NCBI GenBank assembly: GCA_028277985.1
Contig: JANQFG010000289.1
Span: 102,363 to 166,362 of the forward strand
Source of the DNA: a bacterium
GTDB taxonomy: Bacteria > Desulfobacterota > DSWW01
Direction of reading: 5' to 3'
Length of the DNA stretch: 64,000 nt
Made by a program: the position numbers and the translations under genes. The notes beneath the pieces were generated by a model, which was not told the origin of the DNA, searched no databases, and saw nothing but the letters and a program-made list of their open reading frames with translations. How positions within the stretch are numbered: the first letter of the stretch is position 1; the number at the start of each line of letters is the position of its first letter. This document shows, in pieces, positions 51,995 through 61,300 of the stretch.

Positions 51995-52042
51995 GAAGAC
52001 TCGTCCTCAGCCCTATCTACAGTGAAGACACTGGGGGATGCC

Positions 52043-53818
52043 ATGGCGGAAAGAAGACTGGAAACGGATGTACTCGTGGTCGGCGGAGGAGGAGCCGGCT
52101 TTCGGGCAGCTATCGGGGCCCGAGAGAAAGGGGCCCGGGCAACGCTCCTCAGCAAGGGACCTCTCGCCCGTTGCGGTGCGAGCCCCATGGCAGGGGCAGA
52201 CTACACTCTGGACGGAAAGTCCCTGAGTGGTCTGGGACAGACCGGGGCACCCGAGGACAGCAAGGAAAAGGTTTTCAACGACATCGTGACGCAGGGGTTC
52301 TTCCTGAACAACCAGAGTCTAGTGGATCAGTACATTCGCCGGGCCCCTGCACGCTTGAAGGAAATGCTCGACTGGGGGCTCACCATCATGCTCTCGGATG
52401 AGCGGGCCATCTTCACGAGCGGGTTGGGCCTGATGGATGTACTATTGAAACGGGCTCGCGAGGTCGGCGTCGATCTGCTCGAGGATGTGATGCTCGTCGA
52501 TCTCGTGGTGCAGGAGGGCATGGTCACCGGTGCACTCGTTCTCGATATCCGGACGGGGGAATTCATCCACATCGCGGCCAAGGCCGTGGTCATGGCCACT
52601 GGAGGCTGGCACAAGGCCTTCTGGCCCAACACGGGCATGCGGGATCTTTCGGGCGAAGGCATGGTCATCGCGCACCGTGCCGGCGCAGATCTCGGGAACA
52701 TGGAGTTCATCACCTATTGCTGCAACGTGCTGCTGGAACCGCCCATGTGGCAAGGGAGCCTTGCCACGTACATCATCGGGATGCTCGCCGGACACATGCT
52801 CACGAACGGCCTCGGCGAGACGTTTCTCGACACGTACGATCCCTACACGGTCAGCAAAGGTACGAGCACCGAATGGAACAAGAGCTTTGTTTCGTATGCG
52901 ACATCAAAGGAGGTCCGGGAAGCCCGTGGGCTTCCCCATGGCGGGGTTCATTTCAGCAGAGGGGACATCCCGTGGGAGAACTACGAACTCTACTGCTCGG
53001 TGGTCTTCCCCAATTGGAAGTACAAGGCCCTCGACCTGACCGAGTTGGGCATGAAGTTCAAGGAGAACGAACCGATCGAGGTAGGCCCGGCCGTCGAGTA
53101 CTTTGATGGAGGGATCGTCGTAGACGAGACCTTTTCATCGGGGGTCCCGGGTTTGTTTGCTGCGGGTGAATGCACCCTGGGACTGTTCGGCGCCAACCGG
53201 GTCTTCTCTGCGATTACCGAGATGTTGGTCCACGGGGCGGATGCTGGATGGAACGCCGCGGAGTACGCACACGAAGCAATGGTTCCAGCGCCGGACGAGA
53301 AACAGCTCGCCGACAAACAGCACAGGGCGGAGCAGCCCCTGACACGAAAAGGCGGTCTGCGGCCTGCCCCAGTCAGGAGGAGAGTGCAGGAATTGGCCCA
53401 CAAGCACCTCGGCCCGATCCGTAACGGGAACGAGCTCGCAGCCTTCCTGAGAGAGATCCGAAGGGTCAAGCAGGAGGAGGTTCACCTGCTCGAGACCACA
53501 ACCGCGGGGAAGGCCTACAACAAGGAATGGATAGACGCCCTCGAACTGGAGAACATCCTCGAGTTGCTCGAGTTTGCGGCCGAGAGCGCACTGCTGCGAA
53601 CCGAGAGCCGGGGTGTGCATTTCCGTGAAGACCACCCGCATACAGACAACGACAACTGGCTGAAGGAGAGCGTGGTCAAGAGGACGGACACCGGGTTCGA
53701 AGTGAGCACAAGACCGGTCACCACGACTTCGCTCACACCGCCGGGGGGCGTAACGCCTTACCTTGATATGATCAAGCGAATGATGGAATCCCACTCGGAA
53801 ATCGGCGGCCATCATTAA
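52043..53818 (+). CDS. Fumarate reductase/succinate dehydrogenase-type flavoprotein
   Basis: A 591-residue FAD enzyme. The N-terminal Rossmann motif is VLVVGGGGAGFRAAIGAREKG; GGWHKAFWPNTGMRDLSGEGMVIAHRAGADLGNMEF and HGGVHFSRGD are the family's FAD/substrate regions; FSSGVPGLFAAGECTLGLFGANR is the C-terminal FAD motif. The helical C-terminal domain of FrdA/SdhA/AprA is present. The precise substrate is not readable; with only a small 2Fe-2S partner it is not a standard respiratory complex. Start set at the ATG at 52043; a GTG at 52022 is also in frame. The promoter/operator at 51948-51994 controls it. Confidence 0.9.
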   Translation: MAERRLETDVLVVGGGGAGFRAAIGAREKGARATLLSKGPLARCGASPMAGADYTLDGKSLSGLGQTGAPEDSKEKVFNDIVTQGFFLNNQSLVDQYIRRAPARLKEMLDWGLTIMLSDERAIFTSGLGLMDVLLKRAREVGVDLLEDVMLVDLVVQEGMVTGALVLDIRTGEFIHIAAKAVVMATGGWHKAFWPNTGMRDLSGEGMVIAHRAGADLGNMEFITYCCNVLLEPPMWQGSLATYIIGMLAGHMLTNGLGETFLDTYDPYTVSKGTSTEWNKSFVSYATSKEVREARGLPHGGVHFSRGDIPWENYELYCSVVFPNWKYKALDLTELGMKFKENEPIEVGPAVEYFDGGIVVDETFSSGVPGLFAAGECTLGLFGANRVFSAITEMLVHGADAGWNAAEYAHEAMVPAPDEKQLADKQHRAEQPLTRKGGLRPAPVRRRVQELAHKHLGPIRNGNELAAFLREIRRVKQEEVHLLETTTAGKAYNKEWIDALELENILELLEFAAESALLRTESRGVHFREDHPHTDNDNWLKESVVKRTDTGFEVSTRPVTTTSLTPPGGVTPYLDMIKRMMESHSEIGGHH

Positions 53819-53835
53819 CAGGAAAGGCGACGGCA

Positions 53836-54171
53836 ATGACTGCAGGCAAGATCACGGCTCGGGTATTTCGGTTGGATCCCTCGGTCGACAAGGAATCGCG
53901 CTATCAGGACTACGAGGTCCCCTTCGAGCAGGGAATGTCGGCCATGGATGTTCTCGACTACATCTACCAGAACCTCGACAGTACCCTCGCCTACTACGAC
54001 CACGCCGGATGTGCCCTGGGCATCTGTGCCCGTTGCACGGGCAGGATCAATGGGAAGGCCGGCCTCTTCTGCCAGGTCCCGGTAGAAGGAGACCTCACAC
54101 TGGAGCCGATCAGCTCCTCCAGGGTGCTCAAGGACCTGGTCTGCGAGAAGAAGCAGATGCCATCTGTGTAG
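53836..54171 (+). CDS. Small 2Fe-2S ferredoxin-like partner of the flavoprotein
   Basis: A 111-residue protein resembling the N-terminal plant-type ferredoxin half of SdhB/FrdB. Cluster residues are in HAGCALGICARCTGRINGKAGLFC (Cx4Cx2C, then a fourth Cys), preceded by the usual beta-grasp (ITARVFRLDPSVDKESRYQDYEVPF). The C-terminal 3Fe-4S/4Fe-4S half of SdhB is missing, so it is a short electron-transfer subunit. It follows the flavoprotein gene by 17 bases and should be cotranscribed. Confidence 0.9.
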   Translation: MTAGKITARVFRLDPSVDKESRYQDYEVPFEQGMSAMDVLDYIYQNLDSTLAYYDHAGCALGICARCTGRINGKAGLFCQVPVEGDLTLEPISSSRVLKDLVCEKKQMPSV

Positions 54172-54475
54172 GTACTACGCGTCAAGTCTGGATCCCAAAT
54201 ATGGGGAAACACATGTTCAGCATACTACAATTCTGAGACTTGACCTTCCGTTGCAGATTTGTGCGCACTATACGAACCAACGCCTGATTTGCCCAACGAA
54301 GTTGGGTGGTTAGGTGGGGTTTTCCCCTTCAGAAGTTTGAGGGATTCGTCAGCGGAAGGGCTTTGGTTGCTGGCCTCAGGTTCGTGTGTATACATTCAGT
54401 CCAGCCACCAACGAAAAAGGGGCGACAACCAAGACGCATACCGCCCCATCCATTCGTCTAAATCGGGTTGGATTC
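54172..54475. other. Intergenic region with a hairpin
   Basis: No gene is supported. CCCAACGAAGTTGGG (54292-54306) is a perfect 6-bp stem with a GAA loop, placed between two converging transcripts, but there is no T-run, so terminator function is uncertain. Confidence 0.4.
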
Positions 54476-55807
54476 CTACCTCTTCCTACGCCAGATCCCG
54501 AGTCCGATCAGCATACCGAAGGGAAGCAGAAGGTAGGCCAGGTGTTTGGTCAGCTCCGTGGACCCGTGCAATGTGCCTGCCTGATGGGTTGAAGCCTGTG
54601 CAGAAGGAGTACATCCCCCGCCCCGGCAGTCGAGCACCTCCTGAGGCGGCAGCCCCCCCTCGCCGGTAAGAATACTTGGAATGAGGGGAACCATGAGCAA
54701 GCCATTTCCGTCAGCCAAGGTCACGGTATCAATGATTTTCTGCTCGATGGTCGGCATGATCACGCTTACGACCACAGTGTTCAGCCAAGCGCCGATGCCA
54801 AAAATGTCCAGAGGGTCATCCTCGGGGAAGTATTCGGCTACGAAGTTCTCGAACTCTACGTTAGTGCTTACCAGAGGGAACTGGACCGAGCAATCCTCCT
54901 CTGCTACACAAATATCCGCGGTCTGGGTAATCGTTAGGCTGTCGAAGCTTACATTGATCTGGTTTCCCTTGGCTGCAAGGAGGAGGTTGACTACTTCAGC
55001 CTCTGCCAAGCATGTTCCCACGATACCCGCACAGATCGTCCAATCGGCCCCGCATAGGGCTTCACAAGCTGTCCAGGCGGTCCCGCAACCGGTTTCACAA
55101 GCCGCCCAGGCGGTCCCGCAAGCAGCTTCACAAGCTGTCCAGACGGTCCCGCAACCGGCCAAACAAACTCCATAGCAGGGATAGGCGCCCACGCTCACGC
55201 AGCAGTTATAGTCTCCAAAGCACGGAAGGAGCCACCAATTGGCATCGCATTGGTTGACGCAGCTCGTCCAACAATTTTGATCACATATATAGCTCTCAGC
55301 ATAGCAATTGTCGTCGCAGATGGCGCTCTGAGCATAGCAATTCTGATCGCATGCGAGGCTCTCAGCATAGCAAGCGTCACTGCACTGCTCAATAGAACCA
55401 TTACAGTCAATGTAGCAACGCTCATCATGCGTCGCGGTCATGGTTGCAACATCCTCCCATGGAGTATCGTAAAGGAGTGACACTTCCAGGGAGCCTTGGC
55501 TGGCATCAACGATGAACTCCGCACCTTCGATAGGGATAACCGAATCAATTCCACTCTCAATGGTGTGCGAGTAGAGAATCTGAAGGGGTATGTCAATGGT
55601 GTCTTCAAGTGTGAACGACAAGTCGAGTTCTTCCAGTAGATCAATTATGCCATTCAAAAGGGTCGGATCCACGGATGGTTCGAAGGTCACCGCCCCCGGT
55701 GAGTCGCAAATGGTCTCTGAATCCGCCGCGGGGCATAATCCGAGCATGAGAATGCACGAGAGTAGAGCGACGCCTTTGTGTCTTCTACGAGGAAGCATTC
55801 TGTCCAT
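54476..55807 (-). CDS. Cys-rich repeat surface protein with C-terminal anchor
   Basis: A 443-residue protein from the ATG at 55807 with a signal peptide (GVALLSCILMLGLCP). The middle has two Cys-repeat arrays. The first repeats CDxNCYAxSxIC (CYIDCNGSIEQCSDACYAESLACDQNCYAQS...). The second repeats CGTAWTACEAxC about five times. Both are matched by DNA repeats (GC-rich 27-33 base units around 55050-55160). The C-terminus has LAYLLLPFGMLIGLGIW and RRKR, a membrane anchor. Function unknown; the Cys arrays suggest a disulfide-rich or metal-binding outer fibre. Confidence 0.8.
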   Translation of the reverse strand: MDRMLPRRRHKGVALLSCILMLGLCPAADSETICDSPGAVTFEPSVDPTLLNGIIDLLEELDLSFTLEDTIDIPLQILYSHTIESGIDSVIPIEGAEFIVDASQGSLEVSLLYDTPWEDVATMTATHDERCYIDCNGSIEQCSDACYAESLACDQNCYAQSAICDDNCYAESYICDQNCWTSCVNQCDANWWLLPCFGDYNCCVSVGAYPCYGVCLAGCGTVWTACEAACGTAWAACETGCGTAWTACEALCGADWTICAGIVGTCLAEAEVVNLLLAAKGNQINVSFDSLTITQTADICVAEEDCSVQFPLVSTNVEFENFVAEYFPEDDPLDIFGIGAWLNTVVVSVIMPTIEQKIIDTVTLADGNGLLMVPLIPSILTGEGGLPPQEVLDCRGGGCTPSAQASTHQAGTLHGSTELTKHLAYLLLPFGMLIGLGIWRRKR

Positions 55808-56255
55808 GTGTTTTCCCCCTCTTTGTTCTTCTCGTGTTAGTGGATGAATGGATGATCGCGGCACGGCCTCGTGATGCTGGTTCCAGCTGGATATTCTGGG
55901 GCCGTTTCACGGCACGTTTCGATGGCCTCGCCCGATCCCTCCCGGACTCTCCGGGCCGGCCGCGCAGGATTTGGAAGGGATTCTCCCCACAGCTGCTTGG
56001 TTAAGAAACTAAGGAAGTTAATGTTGATAGGAGTTTTGTTTTGGGTAGAAAGAGAGTAGGACAGAAGCGACTTGTGTGTCAACGAGAAAAAGGTCCCTGG
56101 GCGGGTGTGTGAGGAACAGAATGATGAAGAGGCAATGAGTAGGGCCTTTGGGACCGATCACTGGCAGAGGAGGCTGCCTGAAATCCCGCCTCCTAACAGA
56201 TCGGTAGCAGATCGAACATAACACGTAGATAGCTACTATCCCAGCTTTCCTCCTC
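55808..56255. other. 448 bp intergenic region
   Basis: No gene is supported. AGGAGGC (56168-56174) and GCCTCCT (56188-56194) form a 7-bp stem with a 13-base loop. The region should contain the promoter of the Cys-rich gene (transcribed toward lower positions), but I see no clear boxes. Confidence 0.35.
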
Positions 56256-58046
56256 CTACCTCTTCCTGTGCAGAATTCTCAGCACAGTGACCGCACCCAG
56301 CGGGAGCAGCAGGAGTGCGAGGGAGTTGAGAGTTCCTGAGCCGATCAGAGAACTCCTGCCATGGGATGCAGCCATGGTGTTCGCAGTCTCAGGATAGGCA
56401 GGAGTCTTCGGGTTGCAGTCGTCATCTATGTTGTTATAGGGGATTTCCGGCCTCGACGGATGCACGTCAGGGTTGTTGTCGTTGCAGTCATCCCCACCGC
56501 ACGCTGCGGTTATGTGTCCGTCTCCGTCCAGGTCGATGTCATCCGCTTCACCGTTGCAGTCATTGTCGATACCGTCGATGCACATCTCATCGGTCCCCTG
56601 TGGAAAGGGATCATCGCAGTCGCAGTAGCTGTTCGGATTGGTTGAGTAGATGTAGGGGTTCTCATCGTTGCAGTCCCCGCCTCCGCACGCCTCGTCGATG
56701 GATCCGTCCCCATCCTGGTCCTTGTCCTCGGCTTCGCCGCTGCAATCGTTGTCGATACCGTCACCGCAGGTCTCGTCCGTTCCCTGTGGATTCGGAGCTT
56801 CACAGTCACAGTAAGTATTGGGGTTGGTGGGGTAGATATTCGGGTTCGTATCGTCGCAGTCATCGCCCCCACAGGAAGCACTCACAAACCCGTCATCGTC
56901 GTTGTCGTTATCTGCCGAGCAGGGAACCGCGATGAAGATCTGAGGGGTCAAGTTGTATCCCCCCAGTCCCGCAATGTACCCTCCATTGTTGACCTGAAGC
57001 GAGCCCTCGGCAGGCTCATTGGTTTCGATCTGCGTCACCGTGGATCCGTCGTAGAAGAAGATGTCCTGCCAGATCGGATAACGTCCGTGCCCATACCAGA
57101 CCACGAGGTCGTCATCGTTGATGGTCGGTTGCTCGTCGTGGTGGTCGTTGTTCGTGATTCTGGTCGTTGACGATCCGTCGTACAGGAAGATTTCATAGTC
57201 CCCATCCCCCCCTTGCGAACAGTCACTCGTGTCGCATTCCTGCCAGACCACCTTCCCGTTGTTGTTCAACCGGTAGTTCCGCGCGTCCAGGTCGTTTGTC
57301 GTTATCTGTGTAATGTCCGCACCGTCGTACAGAAAGATCCGCGGCCAGGAATGTGCGTTCGGATATGCATGCCAGGCCACATGCCCGTTGTCACCGATCT
57401 GGGGCTCACCGTCGTAGAAATCGTTGTCCGTAATCTGCATCGTGCTCGTGCCGTCGTACAGGAAGATCTCGAAATCACCATCCCCGTGGGTGCCGCAATC
57501 CGATGTGTCGCATCCGAACCAGACCACATGGCCGTCCACGTTCACCTGGGGCTCCAAGTCCATTTCTAGATTGTTCGTGACCTGGATGGTACTCACACCG
57601 TTGTAAAGGAAGACTTCGCAACTGGGAGGGCCACACCCCGTCCAGACCACGTGCCCACCATCGCCTATCTGCGGGTCTTCATCGTCATAGTCGTTGTGCG
57701 TCAGTTGGGATATTCCCGAACCGTCATAGAGGAAGATTTCGAAGTCGGCAATATCCTCTCCTGACCACGCCACGTGCCCGTGAGCGTTGATCTGTGGATA
57801 CATGTCGTTGTAGTCGTTGTTCGTGGGTTGTGTGACGTTGTTGCCGTCGAACAGATAGATCTCGTAGTCGTCAAGAGTCCGCCCCATCCAGACCACGTCA
57901 CCGTTGTCGCTAATTCTGGGATGCCACTCAAAGTAGTCACCCTTCTCCAGATAGAGGATCGTGTAATCGGCGGTTACTCCTGCCGGCGAAAGGATGGTAA
58001 GGGCCAACACGCCGAGCAAAACAGAGATTGTCGCGCGGGTAGTCAT
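56256..58046 (-). CDS. Secreted TolB-like beta-propeller protein with MopE motifs and C-terminal anchor
   Basis: A 596-residue protein. The ATG at 58046 has AAGGAGG nine bases upstream; a GTG three codons earlier is too close to it. A signal peptide (TTRATISVLLGVLALTILSPAG) is followed by about nine units of the form DGxxxxITxNDYxDxxPQIxDxGHVVWxG...EIFLYDG, a WD40/TolB-like propeller. The C-terminal third holds MopE-like Asp/Cys units (CDDTNPNIYPTNPNTYCDCEAPNPQGTDETC). The end is LALLLLPLGAVTVLRILHRKR, a membrane anchor like that of the neighbouring Cys-rich protein. Probably displayed on the surface. Confidence 0.87.
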   Translation of the reverse strand: MTTRATISVLLGVLALTILSPAGVTADYTILYLEKGDYFEWHPRISDNGDVVWMGRTLDDYEIYLFDGNNVTQPTNNDYNDMYPQINAHGHVAWSGEDIADFEIFLYDGSGISQLTHNDYDDEDPQIGDGGHVVWTGCGPPSCEVFLYNGVSTIQVTNNLEMDLEPQVNVDGHVVWFGCDTSDCGTHGDGDFEIFLYDGTSTMQITDNDFYDGEPQIGDNGHVAWHAYPNAHSWPRIFLYDGADITQITTNDLDARNYRLNNNGKVVWQECDTSDCSQGGDGDYEIFLYDGSSTTRITNNDHHDEQPTINDDDLVVWYGHGRYPIWQDIFFYDGSTVTQIETNEPAEGSLQVNNGGYIAGLGGYNLTPQIFIAVPCSADNDNDDDGFVSASCGGDDCDDTNPNIYPTNPNTYCDCEAPNPQGTDETCGDGIDNDCSGEAEDKDQDGDGSIDEACGGGDCNDENPYIYSTNPNSYCDCDDPFPQGTDEMCIDGIDNDCNGEADDIDLDGDGHITAACGGDDCNDNNPDVHPSRPEIPYNNIDDDCNPKTPAYPETANTMAASHGRSSLIGSGTLNSLALLLLPLGAVTVLRILHRKR

Positions 58047-58169
58047 CAGTTGCACCCTCCTTCATCTCAACCCGTGCCGCGTTGGGCATAGCCATGCATG
58101 CGGACCACTACCGAGTCTACTTCGGGGAAAGCCTAGGGGTCAAGTAATTTTATGGAGCTTCGCAATATG

Positions 58170-58808
58170 TTATAAAAGCGGCTCGTCGCAGACACACCTG
58201 GGGCAGGTGCAGAGAAGAACGCACCGCCTCGCATCCAGAACGGTGATCGTGCCGTCCTCGTCCAGGTCGCATTCCGGAGCTTCTTCCGCCGATTGATTCC
58301 GGTGCGAAAGTACGATCATCAGATCGTCACGATCCACCACGCAATCGGAATTGACGTCACAGGGCAGCTCGTCCGGGCCACAGGGCTGATCCTCGAAACC
58401 CACGCCTTGGAGTGGAATCATCAGTCTGTGGTCAGGTGGCTCGGCGTCACTGTCGATTCTCATCGTCGCAGTATGCGCCCCCGGTCCCGATGGTGCGAAC
58501 TCGACTGACACATCAATCGACTCCCCCTGATACAGCAGAACAGAGGGGGGTGGGGCGCCCAAAACGATAGTAAAGGATCCTGATGCGTCATCGACGATCT
58601 CGACGGAGTACACAGATAACGGTACCAATTCTTGGGAAGTCGCAGAAAAAACTACAGTCTCCGAAGAGCCGACCTCCACGTCTCCGAAGTCCCACCAGTC
58701 CGGCGAGACGTCGATACCCTGAGCCGCGACCAGCGGCGGAGCCGCCAGGAAGGCGAGGATGGTGCACGTTGCCAACAAGGCCAATAGGACTGGTCTTCCT
58801 TTTCTCAT
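58170..58808 (-). CDS. Secreted ASH-domain protein with dockerin-like repeats
   Basis: A 212-residue protein from the ATG at 58808 (AAAGGAGG eight bases upstream) with signal peptide (VLLALLATCTILAFLAAPPLVA). Residues ~35-135 form an ASH/choice-of-anchor-D Ig-like domain (DVSPDWWDFGDVEVGSSETVVFSAT; GPGAHTATMRIDSD). The C-terminus has two Ca-loop units of dockerin type (CDVNSDCVVDRDDLMIVLS; CDLDEDGTITVLDARRCVLLC) and ends in CTCPRCVC. Its role may be assembly on the surface; no cohesin is seen nearby. Confidence 0.85.
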   Translation of the reverse strand: MRKGRPVLLALLATCTILAFLAAPPLVAAQGIDVSPDWWDFGDVEVGSSETVVFSATSQELVPLSVYSVEIVDDASGSFTIVLGAPPPSVLLYQGESIDVSVEFAPSGPGAHTATMRIDSDAEPPDHRLMIPLQGVGFEDQPCGPDELPCDVNSDCVVDRDDLMIVLSHRNQSAEEAPECDLDEDGTITVLDARRCVLLCTCPRCVCDEPLL

Positions 58809-58977
58809 GGCGGTAACCTCCTTTGCGTCCACGCTTGGAACGCTTGAAATCCTGGGGAAGGATACTTGAAAAGAAGTTTACAATGAATAATATGGTTATT
58901 ACAAGGAAATAATTTAAATCGGGTCGGACAGGGACAAGTGCTTGATATACGGAAGCAACAGCGACCCCGTTTCGGTA

Positions 58978-60294
58978 TCAGACCGCGGAGAAGCGCTTCT
59001 GGAGCATGATCCGCAGGATGGTGCGGTCCGTTTCGATCATGCCCTGGGTGCTCAGCTCGCCGATGTTCTGGGTAGTCTGCTCGAGGGAGGCCCCGATGAT
59101 GCCGTCCGTGGCCTGCACGGTGATCCCCTGCAGGGAGAACAGGGAGGCCTGGACGGCCGTTCCGGCCGCCGTGGCCAGCTTGAAGGCGCACGCGGCTTTA
59201 GCGCCGTCGCAGATCACGCCGGCAAGGTCTTCGGTGAGGTTCTTGATGGCGCCGGCCATGTTGTGAAGGGTACCGCCCAGCAGGTAGGTGATGCCGGCCG
59301 TTGCCCCTGCCCCGGCGGCGATCGAGCATCCGCACACAGCGGAGAGCCTTCCGGTGTAGGCCTTGACGTATGCGGTGATGATCTGGCTCAGGCCGATCGC
59401 CTCGACGAAGGATTCCCGGTCGCACTCCACATAGTCCATGACCGCGCGGATGGGCAGTACCGCTGTGAGCCCGTGATTGCCGCTCCCTGCGGAAGCCATT
59501 GCGGGCAGCTTCACGCCTGCCATGCGGGCATCCGCCGCGGCCGAGGAGAGTATCCGTGCGCCGAGAATCATGTCTTTCTTGATCAGGCCCTGCCGGACGA
59601 GGCGGTCGAGCGCCTTTCCTACACCCAGGCCGGAGCCGTGTTTCAGCCCGTGCTCGGCAAGGCGAAGGTTGCAGCGGACGCTCTCCTCCAGGACGCCCTT
59701 GTCCTCCAGGTCCAGATCGTCCACCAGGGCCACCAACTCTTCGAGGGCTAGGTCTCTCAGCCACTCTTCGAGTTTCGCGAGATCGCTCTGCCCTTCCTCA
59801 TCGACCCGAGACACAAGAGGGTGATCCGTGAGCTCAAGGCCATTCAGCTTGAGGGTCGAGATGTTGTCGTGAAGATCCGTGATGACCGATTCGGCCGTAT
59901 TCTCTCCGCTCCTGATCACGGTCCTGATCAGGAGCCCCTTCCTGTCCGAGAGCAAATGGACCGTGACGGCCTCGCGACGCAGAAACCGCTTCACCTCCTC
60001 GACGGTCTCCTTGTCGATTGGGCCGAGAACCTCGAGCTTCAGGGACGGATCCCCTCCGAGAGCGCCGAGTGCGGCGGCCGTCTCCAGGCCGCACAGCCCT
60101 CCTGTTCCCGGAATGACCACCGCAAGCCCGTTCTTGTATATGTTCGGGTCCACCCAGACCTCGATCGAGTCGATCTTCCTTTCGGGCAGAACCGATGCGG
60201 CGGCCGCGGCCCCGAGGGCGATCGCCACCGGCTCGGTACACCCCAGGGCGGGTGCCACCTCCATTTCGAGGATGTCTTTCACGCCGTATTGCAT
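58978..60294 (-). CDS. cyuA: L-cysteine desulfidase (CyuA/CdsB, UPF0597 family)
   Basis: A 438-residue member of the serine dehydratase alpha/UPF0597 family, which splits L-cysteine into pyruvate, ammonia and sulfide with an Fe-S cluster. The N-terminal EMEVAPALGCTEPVAIALGAAAA, GTGGLCGLETAAALGALGG and the C-terminal ACAFKLATAAGTAVQASLFS and GIIGASLEQTTQNIGEL are characteristic. The start was set at 60294 (AAGGA upstream), just after the ATC hydrolase stop; the longer frame from 60423 lies inside that gene. Last gene of the marR operon. Confidence 0.88.
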   Translation of the reverse strand: MQYGVKDILEMEVAPALGCTEPVAIALGAAAAASVLPERKIDSIEVWVDPNIYKNGLAVVIPGTGGLCGLETAAALGALGGDPSLKLEVLGPIDKETVEEVKRFLRREAVTVHLLSDRKGLLIRTVIRSGENTAESVITDLHDNISTLKLNGLELTDHPLVSRVDEEGQSDLAKLEEWLRDLALEELVALVDDLDLEDKGVLEESVRCNLRLAEHGLKHGSGLGVGKALDRLVRQGLIKKDMILGARILSSAAADARMAGVKLPAMASAGSGNHGLTAVLPIRAVMDYVECDRESFVEAIGLSQIITAYVKAYTGRLSAVCGCSIAAGAGATAGITYLLGGTLHNMAGAIKNLTEDLAGVICDGAKAACAFKLATAAGTAVQASLFSLQGITVQATDGIIGASLEQTTQNIGELSTQGMIETDRTILRIMLQKRFSAV

Positions 60295-60302
60295 GGCTTG
60301 TT

Positions 60303-60779
60303 TCAATCCTTCTTGTGGGTGAATCGGAAGTCGCAGTGGTCCGCCCCTTCCATGAGGGTCTGTGTGCGTTCGAGCTTGATTTCCGGGTTGAAGCCTTCGA
60401 CCATGGCAAAATCGCGTCCGCACGAAAGGGTGAAGCCCAGATCCTCCATCCCGAGCTCCTTGTACATCTCCGCATACCGGCAGCGGGTCACGTTCATAGT
60501 GATCTTCTCCGCCGTCATCTCGACGATATCGAAGGCGACCGCGTCATCCTGGCTCCAGAGGTCCATTCCTTTTGCAAAATCCTCCAAGCTGTTTCCACCT
60601 ACGAACGCGCGAAGCAGCTCTCCGCTTTCTTTGGCCAACGCAAGGATCACCCCTTCGACGATCTCGCGGGCCCTTTCCTCCCCGGTCTCTTTCATAAAGG
60701 CCTTGATCAACGGCCCTGCGATTCGCGCTTCGATCTCCCGGCGGGTCAGGATTCCGATCTTGCTCAGATCTGCACCCAT
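60303..60779 (-). CDS. L-2-amino-thiazoline-4-carboxylate hydrolase-like protein
   Basis: A 158-residue protein of the ATC hydrolase family, which opens the thiazoline ring of ATC on the route to L-cysteine. Family features are the ITMNVTRCRYAEMYKELGMEDLGFTLSCGRDFAMVEGFNPEIKL stretch and TQTLMEGADHCDFRF at the end. It lies 10 bases after marR and 8 bases before the cysteine desulfidase start, so the operon could turn ATC-like compounds into cysteine and then into pyruvate, ammonia and sulfide. Many members of the family are untested, so substrate is provisional. Confidence 0.82.
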   Translation of the reverse strand: MGADLSKIGILTRREIEARIAGPLIKAFMKETGEERAREIVEGVILALAKESGELLRAFVGGNSLEDFAKGMDLWSQDDAVAFDIVEMTAEKITMNVTRCRYAEMYKELGMEDLGFTLSCGRDFAMVEGFNPEIKLERTQTLMEGADHCDFRFTHKKD

Positions 60780-60789
60780 GGCTTCCTCC

Positions 60790-61281
60790 TTATCTGGGCT
60801 GTCTTTTTCCTTGGATCTTCTGCTCGTTATAGGTGTCCATGAAGGACTCGACCTTTGTGAAGAAGTCCTTCAAGGATTCCGCCTCCCGGGAACGCAACCG
60901 ATCGAAGTGACCCGCCAGATACGAGGACAGCTCAGCGTGGTAATCCTCGTGTCCCTGAAACGCGATCTTTCCTTTGGCCGTCAGGCTCAGGTACACCTTC
61001 TTCCTGTCCTCTTCATCCATCAGCTTCTCGACCAGACCCTTCTTGAGCAGTTTCCCCGCGGTCTGCTGGACCGCGCCTCGGGTCACGCCGAGGATGTTGG
61101 CGATTTCCGCCATGTGCGCGTCCGGATGCTTGCCGATCGCCTCGACCGCATGAATCTCGGAAGGATACAGGTTCTCGCCGCATCCGTAGTCGAGCGGGTT
61201 CTTCTCGAGGGAATTGTATTTGTTGACGATCCTGACGAACTGCTCGAGGATCTCGTCAAGAAAAGCGGCCTTCCTCCCCAT
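60790..61281 (-). CDS. MarR-family transcriptional regulator
   Basis: A 163-residue winged-helix regulator. LYPSEIHAVEAIGKHPDAHMAEIANILGVTRGAVQQTAGKLLKKGLVEKLMDEEDRKKVYLSLTAKGK holds the recognition helix and wing; the flanking helices form the dimer. GGGAG precedes the start. An inverted repeat in its own promoter (61301-61336), nearly repeated before the flavoprotein operon, suggests autoregulation and joint control of both operons. The ligand is probably a sulfur metabolite, by context only. Confidence 0.93.
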   Translation of the reverse strand: MGRKAAFLDEILEQFVRIVNKYNSLEKNPLDYGCGENLYPSEIHAVEAIGKHPDAHMAEIANILGVTRGAVQQTAGKLLKKGLVEKLMDEEDRKKVYLSLTAKGKIAFQGHEDYHAELSSYLAGHFDRLRSREAESLKDFFTKVESFMDTYNEQKIQGKRQPR

Positions 61282-61300
61282 GGGTCACTCCCTGCGTTTT

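Noticed and set aside
54292..54306. Hairpin as a firm terminator for the flavoprotein operon
   Set aside because: The stem is perfect but short and no T-run follows, so it is only noted in the intergenic entry.
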